From a bacterium (GTDB lineage Bacteria; Gemmatimonadota; Gemmatimonadetes; Gemmatimonadales; Gemmatimonadaceae), in the NCBI GenBank assembly GCA_027484025.1, contig JAIXTI010000197.1:1-64000 (forward strand): a stretch of DNA of 64,000 nt, in the 5' to 3' direction. The notes below the pieces were generated by a model. That model was not told the DNA's origin and made no database searches. It saw nothing but the letters and a program-made list of their open reading frames with translations. Positions 1 to 9,072 of this stretch are shown here, piece after piece (the stretch's first letter is position 1; each line of letters begins with the position of its first letter). Made by a program: the position numbers and the translations under genes.

Positions 1-677
1 GGAAACTCGATATCGAACGCACCGGTCGAGTCAGGACCACTCCATGCTTGGACGCGCGTGATCGCCGACGCAGGTACACCGCATACGAGATACGTGCCGT
101 CCGCCGCTGCCTGACCCATTTGCGACGCCGCCTGCCGCGTCACGGACTCGGCCGAGATGAGCAACTCCAACCACTCCACACGCACCGTGCCCGTGGTGGG
201 TCGACGATCACCGTCGGCGCGCCGAAGTGTGCCGAAGAGATACCCCGTCGAGTCGAGAGGACTGGTATTGCATACCTGTTGACTCAACGTACCGCCGGAA
301 GGAACGACCAGCCGCACTTTGGTGGTCCCGCGTGACTTCACCGTTACGGGTTGCGTGATTTGTGCGATTGCCAGCGAATCCAGGCGCTGGTGCAGCGCAC
401 CGATGATCCAGCCGCCCGGCAACAGGCTATCGAAACGAAACCTTCCTCGCTGATCCGTCGTGGCCGACCTCGATGAGGAGCGATCGGACGCGTTGACGAG
501 TTGCACGACGCTCCCCACCAGCGGTTGTGCACGAGTGCTGTCCCAGACCGTGCCTTCGACACGTCCGCGCAGAACCGATTTTCCCTCTTGCGAATGGAGA
601 CGCCCGGCGGCGACAAGCATGTAGAGCAGCGCGACCACTGCGCGCATGATCACGCTGTGATTCGCGCGAATCATCAT
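1..677 (-). CDS. Secreted carboxypeptidase-regulatory-like protein, plug paralog 1 (partial)
   Basis: Fourth and last gene of a minus-strand row of four paralogs; it runs off the left edge, so its C-terminus is not seen. The ATG at 677-675 overlaps the stop of the upstream paralog (ATGA), which points to translational coupling. The N-terminus has a hydrophobic signal (RAVVALLYMLVAAGR). A carboxypeptidase-regulatory-like beta-sandwich follows, with 'GTVWDSTRAQPLVGSVVQL' and 'DQRGRFRFDSLLPGG', then 'LDSLAIAQ' and 'CGVPAST' blocks that recur in the neighbours. By analogy the missing end should carry a TonB plug-like domain. Role unknown; probably periplasmic or outer-membrane associated. Confidence 0.8.
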   Translation of the reverse strand, partial: MMIRANHSVIMRAVVALLYMLVAAGRLHSQEGKSVLRGRVEGTVWDSTRAQPLVGSVVQLVNASDRSSSRSATTDQRGRFRFDSLLPGGWIIGALHQRLDSLAIAQITQPVTVKSRGTTKVRLVVPSGGTLSQQVCNTSPLDSTGYLFGTLRRADGDRRPTTGTVRVEWLELLISAESVTRQAASQMGQAAADGTYLVCGVPASAITRVQAWSGPDSTGAFDIEF

Positions 678-2113
678 TTCCGCGGTCCGGTCCACATGAG
701 GACGACTCCACACCCGGTCAGCGACGTGAACTGCGCCGGTACCGTTTGCGGGCTGGCATACACTTCGACGGCGCGGATGTCATCTACCGATACCATCGAT
801 TCGACGTTGTTGTCGCCCTGCACGCGGATGCCGTCGAGCCATACATCTGGGGTGCACCACGAATTGAAGTTGAGTGCCCGCATCTGAACGCGCTCACCGT
901 ACGTCGCGGGCACCACGCGTACCCCTGGCACCATGCGCAGCACATCACCAATGCGCATGGGAGGGCGCTTGGCGAGATCGCTTGGACCGAAAAATCGGCC
1001 CGTGCCGGCCACGCGGCGACGCTGCTCGAACTCGGAAAGCTGACGCGCGAGCATGTCCGCGCGCGATGCATAGACGCGCACCGTATCGAGATTGGTCGTG
1101 CGGTTCATGGCCACCGTAATCGGTGCGTTGTCGCCGGCGACGATGTCGACAACCTGTCGCGTCGCGCGGTAGCCGAGCATTCGCACGTCGAGCATGTGCG
1201 TACCGGTAGGCATGGTCGAGAGCACGAACACGCCACTGTCGGAGCTCGTTGCCTGTACCCCGGTACCCCACACAGTGACCTGCGCGTTGCTCAGCGGACG
1301 GCCGCCAGCACCCTCTACGCGCCCGCGCACGACGGCGGGCCCGCGCAGCACTTCGGTAACCAGTGTATCGGCACTGCTGTCAGTAAGTACCAGACGGTCG
1401 CGCCGAATGCGTCCCGTATACAGGTCGCGCAACACGATCCCCAGCTCCGTCGTGAGCAATGCCGCGATACCGGTGGAGTCGGTGTTACTCCACGCCTGCA
1501 CCTGCATGTTGTCGTTGGCCGGTATGCCACAGAGCACGAACACACCGGCGGAATCCGTGCGCGCCTGTACGCGTTGCAGATCACGGCGCACCGCAACGCC
1601 ATCGAGCGTCAGCGACTGCCACTCGGCCTGCACGGTGCCGACACGCGTCACGCCCGGCTGCTCCGCATCGCGCAACAAGCCACGCAGATAACCGGCCCCC
1701 CGCGCAGCACTCTCTTCGCCGCACACCTGCGTCACGAGTGTACGTGCCGACGGCACCGCCAGCGTCAGCCGTGATTCTCCGCTCCGTACACTGATTCCGC
1801 GCGAAAGCTGCTGAATGCCGAGGGAATCGAGTCGTGGATGGTAGACGACCACTGCGTAGTCCGCGGGCTCGAGGCCGTCCAAGCGGAAGTTCCCCTTGGC
1901 GTCGGTGGTACCGGTTCGCAACTGCGACGGATCGTCAGCGCGCACCGCCTGCACGCTGGCGCCGGCGAGCGGTGCGGAGCGGGTGCTGTCCCAGACCGCG
2001 CCGGCGAGCCGAAGTCGAGCGGTTGACGATGTGCCAATTTGTGCACGGCCAACGACTGGAAGTGCGCACAACAGGGCGACGCCCCATGCGAGAGCACGAT
2101 GGTACGCCGTCAC
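674..2113 (-). CDS. Secreted carboxypeptidase-regulatory-like/TonB plug-only protein, paralog 2
   Basis: About 479 aa. I prefer the GTG at 2113, one base after the upstream TAA, with GGAGG four bases before it, because the signal peptide (HRALAWGVALLCALPVVGRAQ) then starts at once; an ATG at 2161 would add 16 unlikely residues and overlap the neighbour. Beta-sandwich blocks ('VWDSTRSAPLAGASV', 'VRGRVEGAGGRPLSNAQV') are followed by a plug-like domain: 'FFGPSDLAKRPPMRIGDVLR', 'MVPGVRVV', 'CTPDVWLDGIRVQG', 'AVEVYAS'. The protein ends at 'CGVVLMWTGPRK' with no beta-barrel, unlike a normal TonB receptor. Its stop overlaps paralog 1. Confidence 0.85.
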   Translation of the reverse strand: MTAYHRALAWGVALLCALPVVGRAQIGTSSTARLRLAGAVWDSTRSAPLAGASVQAVRADDPSQLRTGTTDAKGNFRLDGLEPADYAVVVYHPRLDSLGIQQLSRGISVRSGESRLTLAVPSARTLVTQVCGEESAARGAGYLRGLLRDAEQPGVTRVGTVQAEWQSLTLDGVAVRRDLQRVQARTDSAGVFVLCGIPANDNMQVQAWSNTDSTGIAALLTTELGIVLRDLYTGRIRRDRLVLTDSSADTLVTEVLRGPAVVRGRVEGAGGRPLSNAQVTVWGTGVQATSSDSGVFVLSTMPTGTHMLDVRMLGYRATRQVVDIVAGDNAPITVAMNRTTNLDTVRVYASRADMLARQLSEFEQRRRVAGTGRFFGPSDLAKRPPMRIGDVLRMVPGVRVVPATYGERVQMRALNFNSWCTPDVWLDGIRVQGDNNVESMVSVDDIRAVEVYASPQTVPAQFTSLTGCGVVLMWTGPRK

Positions 2114-2114
2114 G

Positions 2115-3578
2115 TTACCTCCGATCCGGCGGCGGGGTACGCCGTCCTGTCCAGACCACAATGGCGCCGCATGGGTTGGGCACGGCCAGCTCGATGGGTG
2201 TCGCGTTTCCGCGGTAAATCTCGAGTGCCAACAAATTGTCGGGCCTCACAAGCATGAAGAAGTCGTCCTCACCACTTTCCCGGCCATCGATCAGAAACGC
2301 CGGTGTACAGCGTCTCAGTCCGCTGCCAATCGTAAGCGATTCGCCCGCGGCAACGCCCCATTGCACGCGCACGAACGCCGCGCGCGAGAACAGTTGAGAC
2401 ATGGTCGCGGGATTCTCCCGGTTCAAGTCGTCCGGTGAGAGGAATACGCCTCCACCGCGCCGCTTACGCTTCAGGAATTCGGCTTCCTTGAAGGGTCCCT
2501 GATCACGCATCGCCCACGCCCGAATGCGCAGCGTATCCAACGTCGTCACACGCACGAGGTCGACCGCAATGGCCGACACATCGTCGGGGAGCACATCAAC
2601 GAGACGACGAATCGGTTCGTACCCGACGGCGCGCATTTCAACAGTATGCGTTCCAAAGGGCAGCCCCAACAGGGTGTACATGCCGGCCTGATCACTTCGC
2701 ACCTCGAGCCCCGTTCCCCACATCGACGCGATGACGCCGGGAAAGGGGACCCCGCTGCGCGCCATACGACCGTTCACCCGGCCGGTGCCGCGGCGATACG
2801 CGGTGATGACCGTGTCGACCAGCACGCCGGTGCTGTCCTCGAAGCGCACGAGCGCGGTATCGGCACGACGTTGCGATGAGGCGACGAAGATATCGAGTCG
2901 TCGAAGCCCTGATGCGTCCGCAGGTACGTCGAGCAGACCGCTCGAGTCGGCGCCGGCACTTGCCTGGATCTGAAAGCGCGTATCGGTGGGAACGCCGCAC
3001 GCCACGTACTCACCGCTTTCGCCGGAGGGTTGATCGAAGCCCACGGTACTCTGCGTAATGGAGACGCCGCGAATCTGGACTTCGGACCACTGCGCGCGAA
3101 CCACGCCAGCCACCGCGCTACGCTGACGATCTGCACGTCTGATGGTACCGAAGACGACGCCGAGCGAATCGCGTACGGTACTATCTCCACATAAACGTCG
3201 GATGAGGCTGACCGCAGACGGCACGGCCACGCGGATCTGCGTGAGCTTCCCGGCCGTCACCCGCAGGGGGCGCGCGAGCTGCGTGAGCCCCACGGAGTCG
3301 AGCCGTGCATGCCATGCGCCCACGATCCAATCGCCGGCAGTCACGGAGTCGAAACGGAATCGCCCGGCGCTGTCCGCAGCGGTCGTGCGCATCCCTGAAT
3401 CGGATCCGACCCGCAAGAGTTGGATGGTCGCCTCTGCGAGAGGGCGACGCGAGACGCTGTCGTACACCACCCCCTGAACCCGGCCGGGTGACGCGCTCTG
3501 CGCGGTCAACACCGGCGCCATCGCGGGCAGACAGGCGAGCGCCACGCAAAGGCTGACGCGTGCAGTCGCGGTGGTCAT
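2115..3578 (-). CDS. Secreted carboxypeptidase-regulatory-like/TonB plug-only protein, paralog 3
   Basis: About 487 aa. The ATG at 3578 overlaps the stop of paralog 4 (ATGA) and begins a signal peptide (ATARVSLCVALACLPAMAPV) ending near LTAQ. It has the same architecture as its neighbours, with 'VYDSVSRRPLAEATIQLL', 'GRFRFDSVTAGDWIVGAW' and 'ACGVPTDTRFQIQA'. The C-terminal plug-like domain is the most diverged of the set: 'FLSPDDLNRENPATMSQLFS', 'CTPAFLIDGRESGEDDFF', 'LALEIYRG' and 'CGAIVVWTGRR'. The WLDG motif of the other copies is LIDG here. No barrel follows. Function unknown; an interaction or envelope role is inferred only from the domains. Confidence 0.84.
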   Translation of the reverse strand: MTTATARVSLCVALACLPAMAPVLTAQSASPGRVQGVVYDSVSRRPLAEATIQLLRVGSDSGMRTTAADSAGRFRFDSVTAGDWIVGAWHARLDSVGLTQLARPLRVTAGKLTQIRVAVPSAVSLIRRLCGDSTVRDSLGVVFGTIRRADRQRSAVAGVVRAQWSEVQIRGVSITQSTVGFDQPSGESGEYVACGVPTDTRFQIQASAGADSSGLLDVPADASGLRRLDIFVASSQRRADTALVRFEDSTGVLVDTVITAYRRGTGRVNGRMARSGVPFPGVIASMWGTGLEVRSDQAGMYTLLGLPFGTHTVEMRAVGYEPIRRLVDVLPDDVSAIAVDLVRVTTLDTLRIRAWAMRDQGPFKEAEFLKRKRRGGGVFLSPDDLNRENPATMSQLFSRAAFVRVQWGVAAGESLTIGSGLRRCTPAFLIDGRESGEDDFFMLVRPDNLLALEIYRGNATPIELAVPNPCGAIVVWTGRRTPPPDRR

Positions 3579-5026
3579 CGACGCACCGCCTCGAGCGGTG
3601 TGCGCGGCCCCGTCCAGAGAACGACGACGCCGCACCCCGACACCGTCGCGTATTGGGGCGGCACACTCCCCGCGCTGGCATAAATCTCCACCGCGCGCAC
3701 CTGCTGCGGCTGTACGAATGAATCCATCGTGCCGTCGGTAGAAATGCGATTGCCGTCGAGCCAGATGTCCGGGGTGCAGAACTGGCTGAAGCCGATGCCT
3801 CGCATCAGAATCTGGTCACCAGATATGCCATTGGACGCGACACGCAGGCCGGGCACGCGCTCCATGAGCGTCGCCATGCGCAGCGGGTCCAACGCGATCA
3901 TGTCTTCGGGTCCGAAGTAGCGCCCCGCTCCCACTTTGCGGCGCTGCTCGAAGTCGATCATATCCTGACCCATGGCGATCGCGCGAAAGGCGCGGATCTC
4001 CACCTTGTCGAGTATGAGCGCTTTGCTCAGCGAGAACGTCGTGATTTGTGCTTCGTTTTCGAAAATGCTCACCGGGATACGCAACGGCTCGAAGCCGATG
4101 GCGCGGACATCGAGAAGCTGCGTACCGGTGGCTACGCCCTCCACGTCGAAGCGACCGGTCTGCGCGGTGCGTTCCGTCTGTCCACTTCCCACGACGGCGA
4201 CGACAGCATTGGCGATGGGGGTACCCTTGCTGTCGGTCACGACCCCGCGCACGCGCCCATCCCCGCGGCGCAGCACGACCGTAGCCAGGCTATCCCCCGC
4301 TGGAGCGGTGCTATCCAGTACCTGTCGCACGTATCGAGTGCGACCCAGTGCGAAATCGCGCTTGCCAATAGACGGCGGGGTCAACGTCACGTCGATGACA
4401 CCTGTAGAATCGACGCTGCTCCAGGCCTGCATGACCGCTTGTGTAGAGGCAGGAATACCGCAGAGCAAGTATTGACCGGACGGAGAAGTTTTTCCAACGA
4501 CGGAGACTTCTCTGCGAGAGAGGCGCCCGTCGCTCACGGCCAACTCCGTCCACTTGATGCGCACCGATCCCGTCGTGGCGGCTTTATCGCCATCGGCGCG
4601 TCGGAGCTGGCCGCTGACATACCCGGTCGAGTCGCGATGATTCACGCCGCACAATTGGCGACTCAAACTGCCAACGGACGGGACGCCGAGCGTGACGCGC
4701 GACGCGATGCCTGGCGTGACGGCGACTCGTAGCGCAACCTCATCGACCGCCAGCGTATCCAGGCGCGGATGCTGCGCGGCCAGGAGCCAGACACCAGCGA
4801 CGACACTATCGAAGGCGAAACGGCCCGCGCTGTCCGCTCTGGTCGAGCGGGGGGCGGAAAGCCCCTCCGCGTGCACCATCTGCACCACGCTACTCCCCAA
4901 GGGGGCGGCGCGCGTACTGTCCCAGACGACTCCCGACACCCGAGAACTCGTCGTCCCAATCCCCTGCGCGGTGCCGTCACGCGCGAGGCTGCACATCAGT
5001 AGGCACAATGTCAGTATTTTCCACAT
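3575..5026 (-). CDS. Secreted carboxypeptidase-regulatory-like/TonB plug-only protein, paralog 4
   Basis: About 483 aa and the first gene of the four-gene row. The ATG at 5026 gives a short signal peptide (MWKILTLCLLMCSLARDG); an ATG nine codons upstream is possible but adds charged residues. TACAAT lies 7 bases before the ATG and could be part of a promoter. The sandwich blocks are 'VVWDSTRAAPLGSSVVQM' and 'VRGVVTDSKGTPIANAVV'. The plug-like part includes 'YFGPEDMIALDPLRMATLM', 'VPGLRVASNGISGDQILM', 'CTPDIWLDGNRIS', 'AVEIYASAG' and 'CGVVVLWTGPRT'. It stops where a TonB-dependent barrel would begin. Confidence 0.85.
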   Translation of the reverse strand: MWKILTLCLLMCSLARDGTAQGIGTTSSRVSGVVWDSTRAAPLGSSVVQMVHAEGLSAPRSTRADSAGRFAFDSVVAGVWLLAAQHPRLDTLAVDEVALRVAVTPGIASRVTLGVPSVGSLSRQLCGVNHRDSTGYVSGQLRRADGDKAATTGSVRIKWTELAVSDGRLSRREVSVVGKTSPSGQYLLCGIPASTQAVMQAWSSVDSTGVIDVTLTPPSIGKRDFALGRTRYVRQVLDSTAPAGDSLATVVLRRGDGRVRGVVTDSKGTPIANAVVAVVGSGQTERTAQTGRFDVEGVATGTQLLDVRAIGFEPLRIPVSIFENEAQITTFSLSKALILDKVEIRAFRAIAMGQDMIDFEQRRKVGAGRYFGPEDMIALDPLRMATLMERVPGLRVASNGISGDQILMRGIGFSQFCTPDIWLDGNRISTDGTMDSFVQPQQVRAVEIYASAGSVPPQYATVSGCGVVVLWTGPRTPLEAVRR

Positions 5027-5053
5027 GGCTCTATTGTACCGCGCAAACGGCAA

Positions 5054-5085
5054 ACGCGCCGCTACGGTGTTCCGTAGCGGCGCGT
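5054..5085 (-). terminator. Hairpin terminator downstream of ahcY
   Basis: Perfect 14-bp stem (5054-5067 with 5072-5085) and a 4-base loop, in the 100-bp gap after the ahcY stop. On the minus strand it is followed by GTTTGCCGTTTGC rather than a clean T run, so its strength is uncertain. It separates ahcY from the four-paralog row. Confidence 0.65.
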
Positions 5086-5126
5086 CCCACGTTGTCGACC
5101 TGACGGGTCGATGCCCGGCGAACAGC

Positions 5127-6617
5127 TTAGTACTTGTAGTGGCTTGCCTTGTACGGCCCTTCGAGCGGCACGCCGATGTACGACGCCTGATCCGCCGACA
5201 GCACCGTGAGCTTCACGCCGAGCTTCTCGAGGTGCAGGCGCGCCACCTTTTCGTCGAGATGCTTGGGGAGCGTGTACACCTTCTTCTCGTACTGCTCGGC
5301 GTTGGCGTGCAGCTCGAGCTGCGCCAGCACCTGGTTGCTGAAGCTCGCGCTCATCACGAAGCTCGGGTGGCCCGTGGCGCAGCCGAGGTTCATGAGACGG
5401 CCTTCGGCGAGAATCAGAATGGAGCGCCCGTTCGGCAGCACGAACTCGTCGTACTGCGGCTTGATGTTGATGCGCTTCATCCCTTCGACCTTCTTGAGAC
5501 CGGCCATGTCGATCTCGTTGTCGAAGTGGCCGATGTTGGACACGATCGCCTTGTCCTTCATGCGGCTCATGTGCTCAACCGTAATCACGTTCTTGTTGCC
5601 CGTCGCCGACACGAAGATGTCCGCCTGATCGACGATGTCTTCGAGCGTCGTCACCTGATAGCCTTCGAGCGCTGCCTGCAACGCGCAGATGGGATCGATT
5701 TCGGTGATCACGACACGCGCGCCCTGACCCTTGAGCGCCTGCGCGCATCCCTTGCCCACGTCGCCGTAGCCAAGCACCACCACGATCTTGCCCGCGAGCA
5801 TCACGTCCGTCGCGCGGTTCAAGCCGTCGACCACCGAGTGACGGCAGCCGTACAGGTTGTCGAACTTCGACTTGGTGACGGCATCGTTCACGTTGATGGC
5901 CGGGAAGGCCAACGTGCCGGCGCGCTCCATTTCGTACAGGCGATGCACACCCGTGGTCGTCTCTTCCGACACGCCGCGAATGCCCGCGAGCACCTTCGTC
6001 CAGCGGCCCGGGTTCTTCTTCTGCTCGGCGCGCAGCAGATCGAGAATGACGCCCCACTCTTCGGGCTCGTTGTCGCTGTCGAAGCCCGGGATCTCGCCGG
6101 ACAGTTCGTACTCGGTGCCCTTGTGCACGAGGAGCGTGGCGTCGCCACCGTCATCGAGCAGCAGGTTGGGGCCCGTGCCGTCGCTCCACATGAGCGCCTG
6201 CTCCGTGCACCACCAGTACTCTTCGAGCGTTTCGCCCTTCCACGCGAACACCGGCGTGCCGTTCGGCTTCTCCACCGTGCCCGTCGGGCCAACCGCGACC
6301 GCGGCCGCCGCATGGTCCTGCGTGGAGAAAATGTTGCACGACACCCAACGCACGTCGGCGCCGAGCGCGACGAGCGTTTCGATGAGCACCGCCGTCTGCA
6401 CCGTCATGTGCAACGAGCCCATGATCTTCGCGCCCTTGAGCGGGAACTTGCCCGCATGCTCCGCACGCAGCGCCATGAGGCCCGGCATTTCCTGCTCGGC
6501 CAGACGGATTTCCTTGCGACCCCACTCCGCGAGCGACAGATCGCGCACGGCAAAAGCGGGACGTTCGGCAGCCGTCAGGTCGACGACGCCGTGTTCGGTC
6601 ATGATTGAAGTTGCCAT
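5127..6617 (-). CDS. ahcY: Adenosylhomocysteinase (S-adenosyl-L-homocysteine hydrolase)
   Basis: About 496 aa, within the longer bacterial size class. It reversibly splits S-adenosylhomocysteine to adenosine and homocysteine with bound NAD, clearing the product of methyltransferases. The substrate-domain motif '[14 protein letters not shown]' lies near residues 67-80, '[19 protein letters not shown]' near 253-271, and the Rossmann loop 'GYGDVGKG' at 283-290. '[11 protein letters not shown]' and '[14 protein letters not shown]' follow, and the family-typical tail is 'KASHYKY'. I chose the ATG at 6617 ('[10 protein letters not shown]'); the open frame further upstream does not look like protein. 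It lies 35 bp downstream of a SahR-like regulator on the same strand, so the two are probably co-transcribed. TTGACA overlaps the regulator's stop and may add an internal promoter. Confidence 0.97.
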   Translation of the reverse strand: MATSIMTEHGVVDLTAAERPAFAVRDLSLAEWGRKEIRLAEQEMPGLMALRAEHAGKFPLKGAKIMGSLHMTVQTAVLIETLVALGADVRWVSCNIFSTQDHAAAAVAVGPTGTVEKPNGTPVFAWKGETLEEYWWCTEQALMWSDGTGPNLLLDDGGDATLLVHKGTEYELSGEIPGFDSDNEPEEWGVILDLLRAEQKKNPGRWTKVLAGIRGVSEETTTGVHRLYEMERAGTLAFPAINVNDAVTKSKFDNLYGCRHSVVDGLNRATDVMLAGKIVVVLGYGDVGKGCAQALKGQGARVVITEIDPICALQAALEGYQVTTLEDIVDQADIFVSATGNKNVITVEHMSRMKDKAIVSNIGHFDNEIDMAGLKKVEGMKRINIKPQYDEFVLPNGRSILILAEGRLMNLGCATGHPSFVMSASFSNQVLAQLELHANAEQYEKKVYTLPKHLDEKVARLHLEKLGVKLTVLSADQASYIGVPLEGPYKASHYKY

Positions 6618-6652
6618 CGTGTTGTGCGGAGTAGAGGGAGAATACGTGATTG

Positions 6653-7615
6653 TCAAACCACCATCAGCGGCTGCGGCATCGCCACCGCCGTACAACTGAA
6701 CAACGCGGGTCCACTCGCGTTCGGGTCCACCGGGAGCGGCACATAGTGCGGCCGCTCGAATCCGGCGTCGTGCAACCATGCGCGCAGCGTGTCTTCGGAA
6801 AAACCAAGCCACACGTGCCCCATTTGCTCGCGATAGCGTTCGTGCGCGTGCGGGCGCATGTCGGCAATGAGCAAGCGGCCAGCGGGGCGCAGCACGCGAT
6901 GCACTTCGCGGAGCGCGCGCGCCGGGTCGGCTACGTGATGCAACACCAGCATGAGTACGGCCGCGTCGAGCGATCCCGTTTCCAGTGGCAACGCTTCGAG
7001 GGCGCCTTCGGCCACGGTGACATTCTCGAAGCTGCTGAGCCGCGCCGACGCTGCCGACAACATCGACGACGACGCGTCGATCGCGTACACATGCTGCACG
7101 TGCGGCGCGAGCGCGGCCGACAACGAACCTGTGCCGCAGCCGAGGTCGCCAATGACGGTGTGCGGATCGAGCAACGCAAACGCGGCGGTCAGGTCGGCGC
7201 GCGCGCCGAACATGTCGGTGCGCAGCGCATCCCACTCGGCGCTCGCCGACGCGAAGAACGCCTGCGTGGCGGTGCGACGTGACGCAACGACCGCCTCGAT
7301 GCGCGCCTCGTCCTGGAGCGCCGCCGGCGTGTCGGCCATGGCACCGCGCACCAGCTCCCACAGGCCAAGCATGTGTGCATCGAGGAGCGGGTTGCGGCGG
7401 TACCACCGGCTCGTGCCCTCGGCGCGCGAAGACACCCAGGCCTGATCGGCCAGAATGCGCAGGTGCCGGCTCACCGTGCTTTGCGGCAGCTGTAGCGCCA
7501 GCGCCAGCTCGCCCACGGTGAGCTCCTGCCGCTCCACCGCTACGAGCAGCCGGCACCGGGTGGTGTCGGCGAGCTCGACCATATGGTCGTGGATGGAAAG
7601 GCGCGGCGCGGTCAT
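6653..7615 (-). CDS. ArsR-type HTH fused to SAM-dependent methyltransferase (SahR-like regulator)
   Basis: About 320 aa. An ArsR-type winged helix covers roughly residues 10-75 ('[14 protein letters not shown]', '[15 protein letters not shown]'). A class I methyltransferase fold follows, with motif I 'DLGCGTG' at 157-163, '[14 protein letters not shown]', '[15 protein letters not shown]' and '[16 protein letters not shown]'. Such fusions next to ahcY are the hallmark of SahR, an S-adenosylhomocysteine-responsive repressor described in Proteobacteria. Here the methyltransferase fold probably senses SAH; real methylation activity is not excluded. The ATG at 7615 is the first sensible start and lies directly downstream of an inverted repeat that could be its own operator. 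Confidence 0.88.
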   Translation of the reverse strand: MTAPRLSIHDHMVELADTTRCRLLVAVERQELTVGELALALQLPQSTVSRHLRILADQAWVSSRAEGTSRWYRRNPLLDAHMLGLWELVRGAMADTPAALQDEARIEAVVASRRTATQAFFASASAEWDALRTDMFGARADLTAAFALLDPHTVIGDLGCGTGSLSAALAPHVQHVYAIDASSSMLSAASARLSSFENVTVAEGALEALPLETGSLDAAVLMLVLHHVADPARALREVHRVLRPAGRLLIADMRPHAHERYREQMGHVWLGFSEDTLRAWLHDAGFERPHYVPLPVDPNASGPALFSCTAVAMPQPLMVV

Positions 7616-7624
7616 CCCGTAATA

Positions 7625-7642
7625 TATCCGTGCATCCGGATA
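7625..7642. promoter_or_regulatory. Inverted repeat upstream of sahR-like/ahcY
   Basis: TATCCG, six bases, then CGGATA, ending 10 bp before the ATG of the ArsR-methyltransferase gene. The spot and the dyad fit an autoregulatory ArsR-family operator that would control the sahR-ahcY pair. A further GGATAG lies just to the right (7646-7651). Binding is inferred. Confidence 0.5.
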
Positions 7643-7728
7643 AAAGGATAGTCCCCCGGCTGAGTTCGTCGACGACGTGCGGTTTTCCCCCTCGCGGCGG
7701 GACGGGGAGTCGATAGCATTCTTCCTAT

Positions 7729-9042
7729 ATGCTCCTGTCCCCATTGGCCCTCGATCTCCTGGTGGCTGCCCTCGTCGGGATGGCCGTCGGGGTGGAGCGC
7801 GAGTGGTCGGGACACACGGCCGGGCCGGACGGCCGCTTCGCCGGCGCCCGGACCTTTGCCCTGCTCGGCGCCATCGGCGGCTTCGCCGGCTGGTTGCTTC
7901 GAATAGACCAGCCCGTGCTGGGGGCCATCCTGGCCGCGGCCGGCGCGACATTCCCGGTGGTGGCGTACTGGTCCACCATGCGCCGCCCGGGTACGACCGC
8001 CGACGGCACCACCGAAGTGGTCGCACTGCTCGTCGTCGCCCTCGGCGTAGCCTCCGGGCTGGGTCACCGTACCCCGGCGGCGGCTGCGGCGGCCATTACC
8101 GTGGTGCTGCTCGCCGAAAAAAGTTGGGTGCAGAACACGCTGCGTCGCGTGGACGCCCACGAGATGCGCGCCGCCATTCAGTTCGCGGTGCTCGCCCTCG
8201 TCATTCTGCCCGTCCTCCCCGACGCCGCTTATGGCCCGTACGACGCCTTCCGCCCGCGGCAGCTGTGGGTCGTCGTGCTCATTTTTTCGGCGCTCAACTT
8301 TGCCGGCTACATCGCCCGTCGACTCATTGGAGAAACGCGCGGCCTTGGCGTGACCGGACTGTTGGGCGGACTCGTTTCCTCGACGGCGGTGACGCTCACC
8401 TTCAGCCGACGCAGTCGCGAAGAGCCGCAGCTCGCCTTGCCACTGGCGCTCGGCGTAGTGGCCGCGTGCACGGTGCTGGTGCCACGCCTCTTCGTGATCA
8501 TCACCATGCTGCGTCCGGAGTTGGCGGTCGCCACCATCCCCGTGCTGCTCCCCGCGCTCATTGCCGGCCTAGGGGTCATCGGCTTCGTGCTGTGGAAGGA
8601 GCGGGACGCACGACCAGACACGGCCGAGCAGACGCTCGCCGACAAACCAACCACCGGCGCAGCGGGCGGCAACGGTATCGGATCCAATCCGCTCGGACTT
8701 GCGTCGTCTCTCCAGATGGCGGTCGCCTTTCAGGCGGTCCTCTTTGCCATCGCGTGGGTGCAGCGCAACGCCGGCGATACCGGCGTGCTCGCCTCTGCCA
8801 CGTTACTTGGCCTGACGGATATGGACGCTCTGACCGTGTCGATGACGCGCTTCGCGAGCGATCCCGGCAATCAGCCTATTGCCGCTGCCGCCATCGGCGT
8901 CGGCATGCTGGCGAACACCGCGCTCAAGAGCGCGCTCGTGCTCACCATTGGTGCGCCACGCTATCGTATTCGCGCCGTCTCCGGGCTGGCCGTGTTGGCG
9001 GTTGGCAGCAGCATCGGACTCGTGCTCGGCTGGCCGCGCTGA
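7729..9042 (+). CDS. MgtC/DUF4010-family multi-helix membrane protein
   Basis: 437 aa, strongly hydrophobic throughout with about a dozen predicted membrane segments. The N-terminal half carries the MgtC/SapB-like signature 'LLVAALVGMAVGVEREW' and 'RTFALLGAIGGFAGWLL'. The C-terminal half is of the DUF4010 type ('GLLGGLVSSTAVTLTFSRRS', 'LTDMDALTVSM'). This arrangement is common in bacteria, but the transported substrate, if any, is unknown; a cation-homeostasis role is only a guess from MgtC. It is divergent from the SahR-like gene with a 113-bp gap, and mlaE follows after 30 bp on the same strand. Confidence 0.85.
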   Translation: MLLSPLALDLLVAALVGMAVGVEREWSGHTAGPDGRFAGARTFALLGAIGGFAGWLLRIDQPVLGAILAAAGATFPVVAYWSTMRRPGTTADGTTEVVALLVVALGVASGLGHRTPAAAAAAITVVLLAEKSWVQNTLRRVDAHEMRAAIQFAVLALVILPVLPDAAYGPYDAFRPRQLWVVVLIFSALNFAGYIARRLIGETRGLGVTGLLGGLVSSTAVTLTFSRRSREEPQLALPLALGVVAACTVLVPRLFVIITMLRPELAVATIPVLLPALIAGLGVIGFVLWKERDARPDTAEQTLADKPTTGAAGGNGIGSNPLGLASSLQMAVAFQAVLFAIAWVQRNAGDTGVLASATLLGLTDMDALTVSMTRFASDPGNQPIAAAAIGVGMLANTALKSALVLTIGAPRYRIRAVSGLAVLAVGSSIGLVLGWPR

Positions 9043-9072
9043 CATGCTTGCCATGCATCACGCACTCGTCGC

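Noticed and set aside
4692-6608. 638-codon open frame antisense to ahcY
   Set aside because: Composition is histidine/arginine-rich mirror sequence of a strong gene in high-GC DNA, with no domain signal.
6618-6652. SAH riboswitch upstream of ahcY
   Set aside because: Only 35 bp separate the two genes and no pseudoknot-forming sequence is visible.
6618-7556. N-terminal extension of ahcY into the regulator gene
   Set aside because: The extra 313 codons are antistructured, alanine/arginine-rich sequence overlapping the SahR-like frame; the family start is at 6617.
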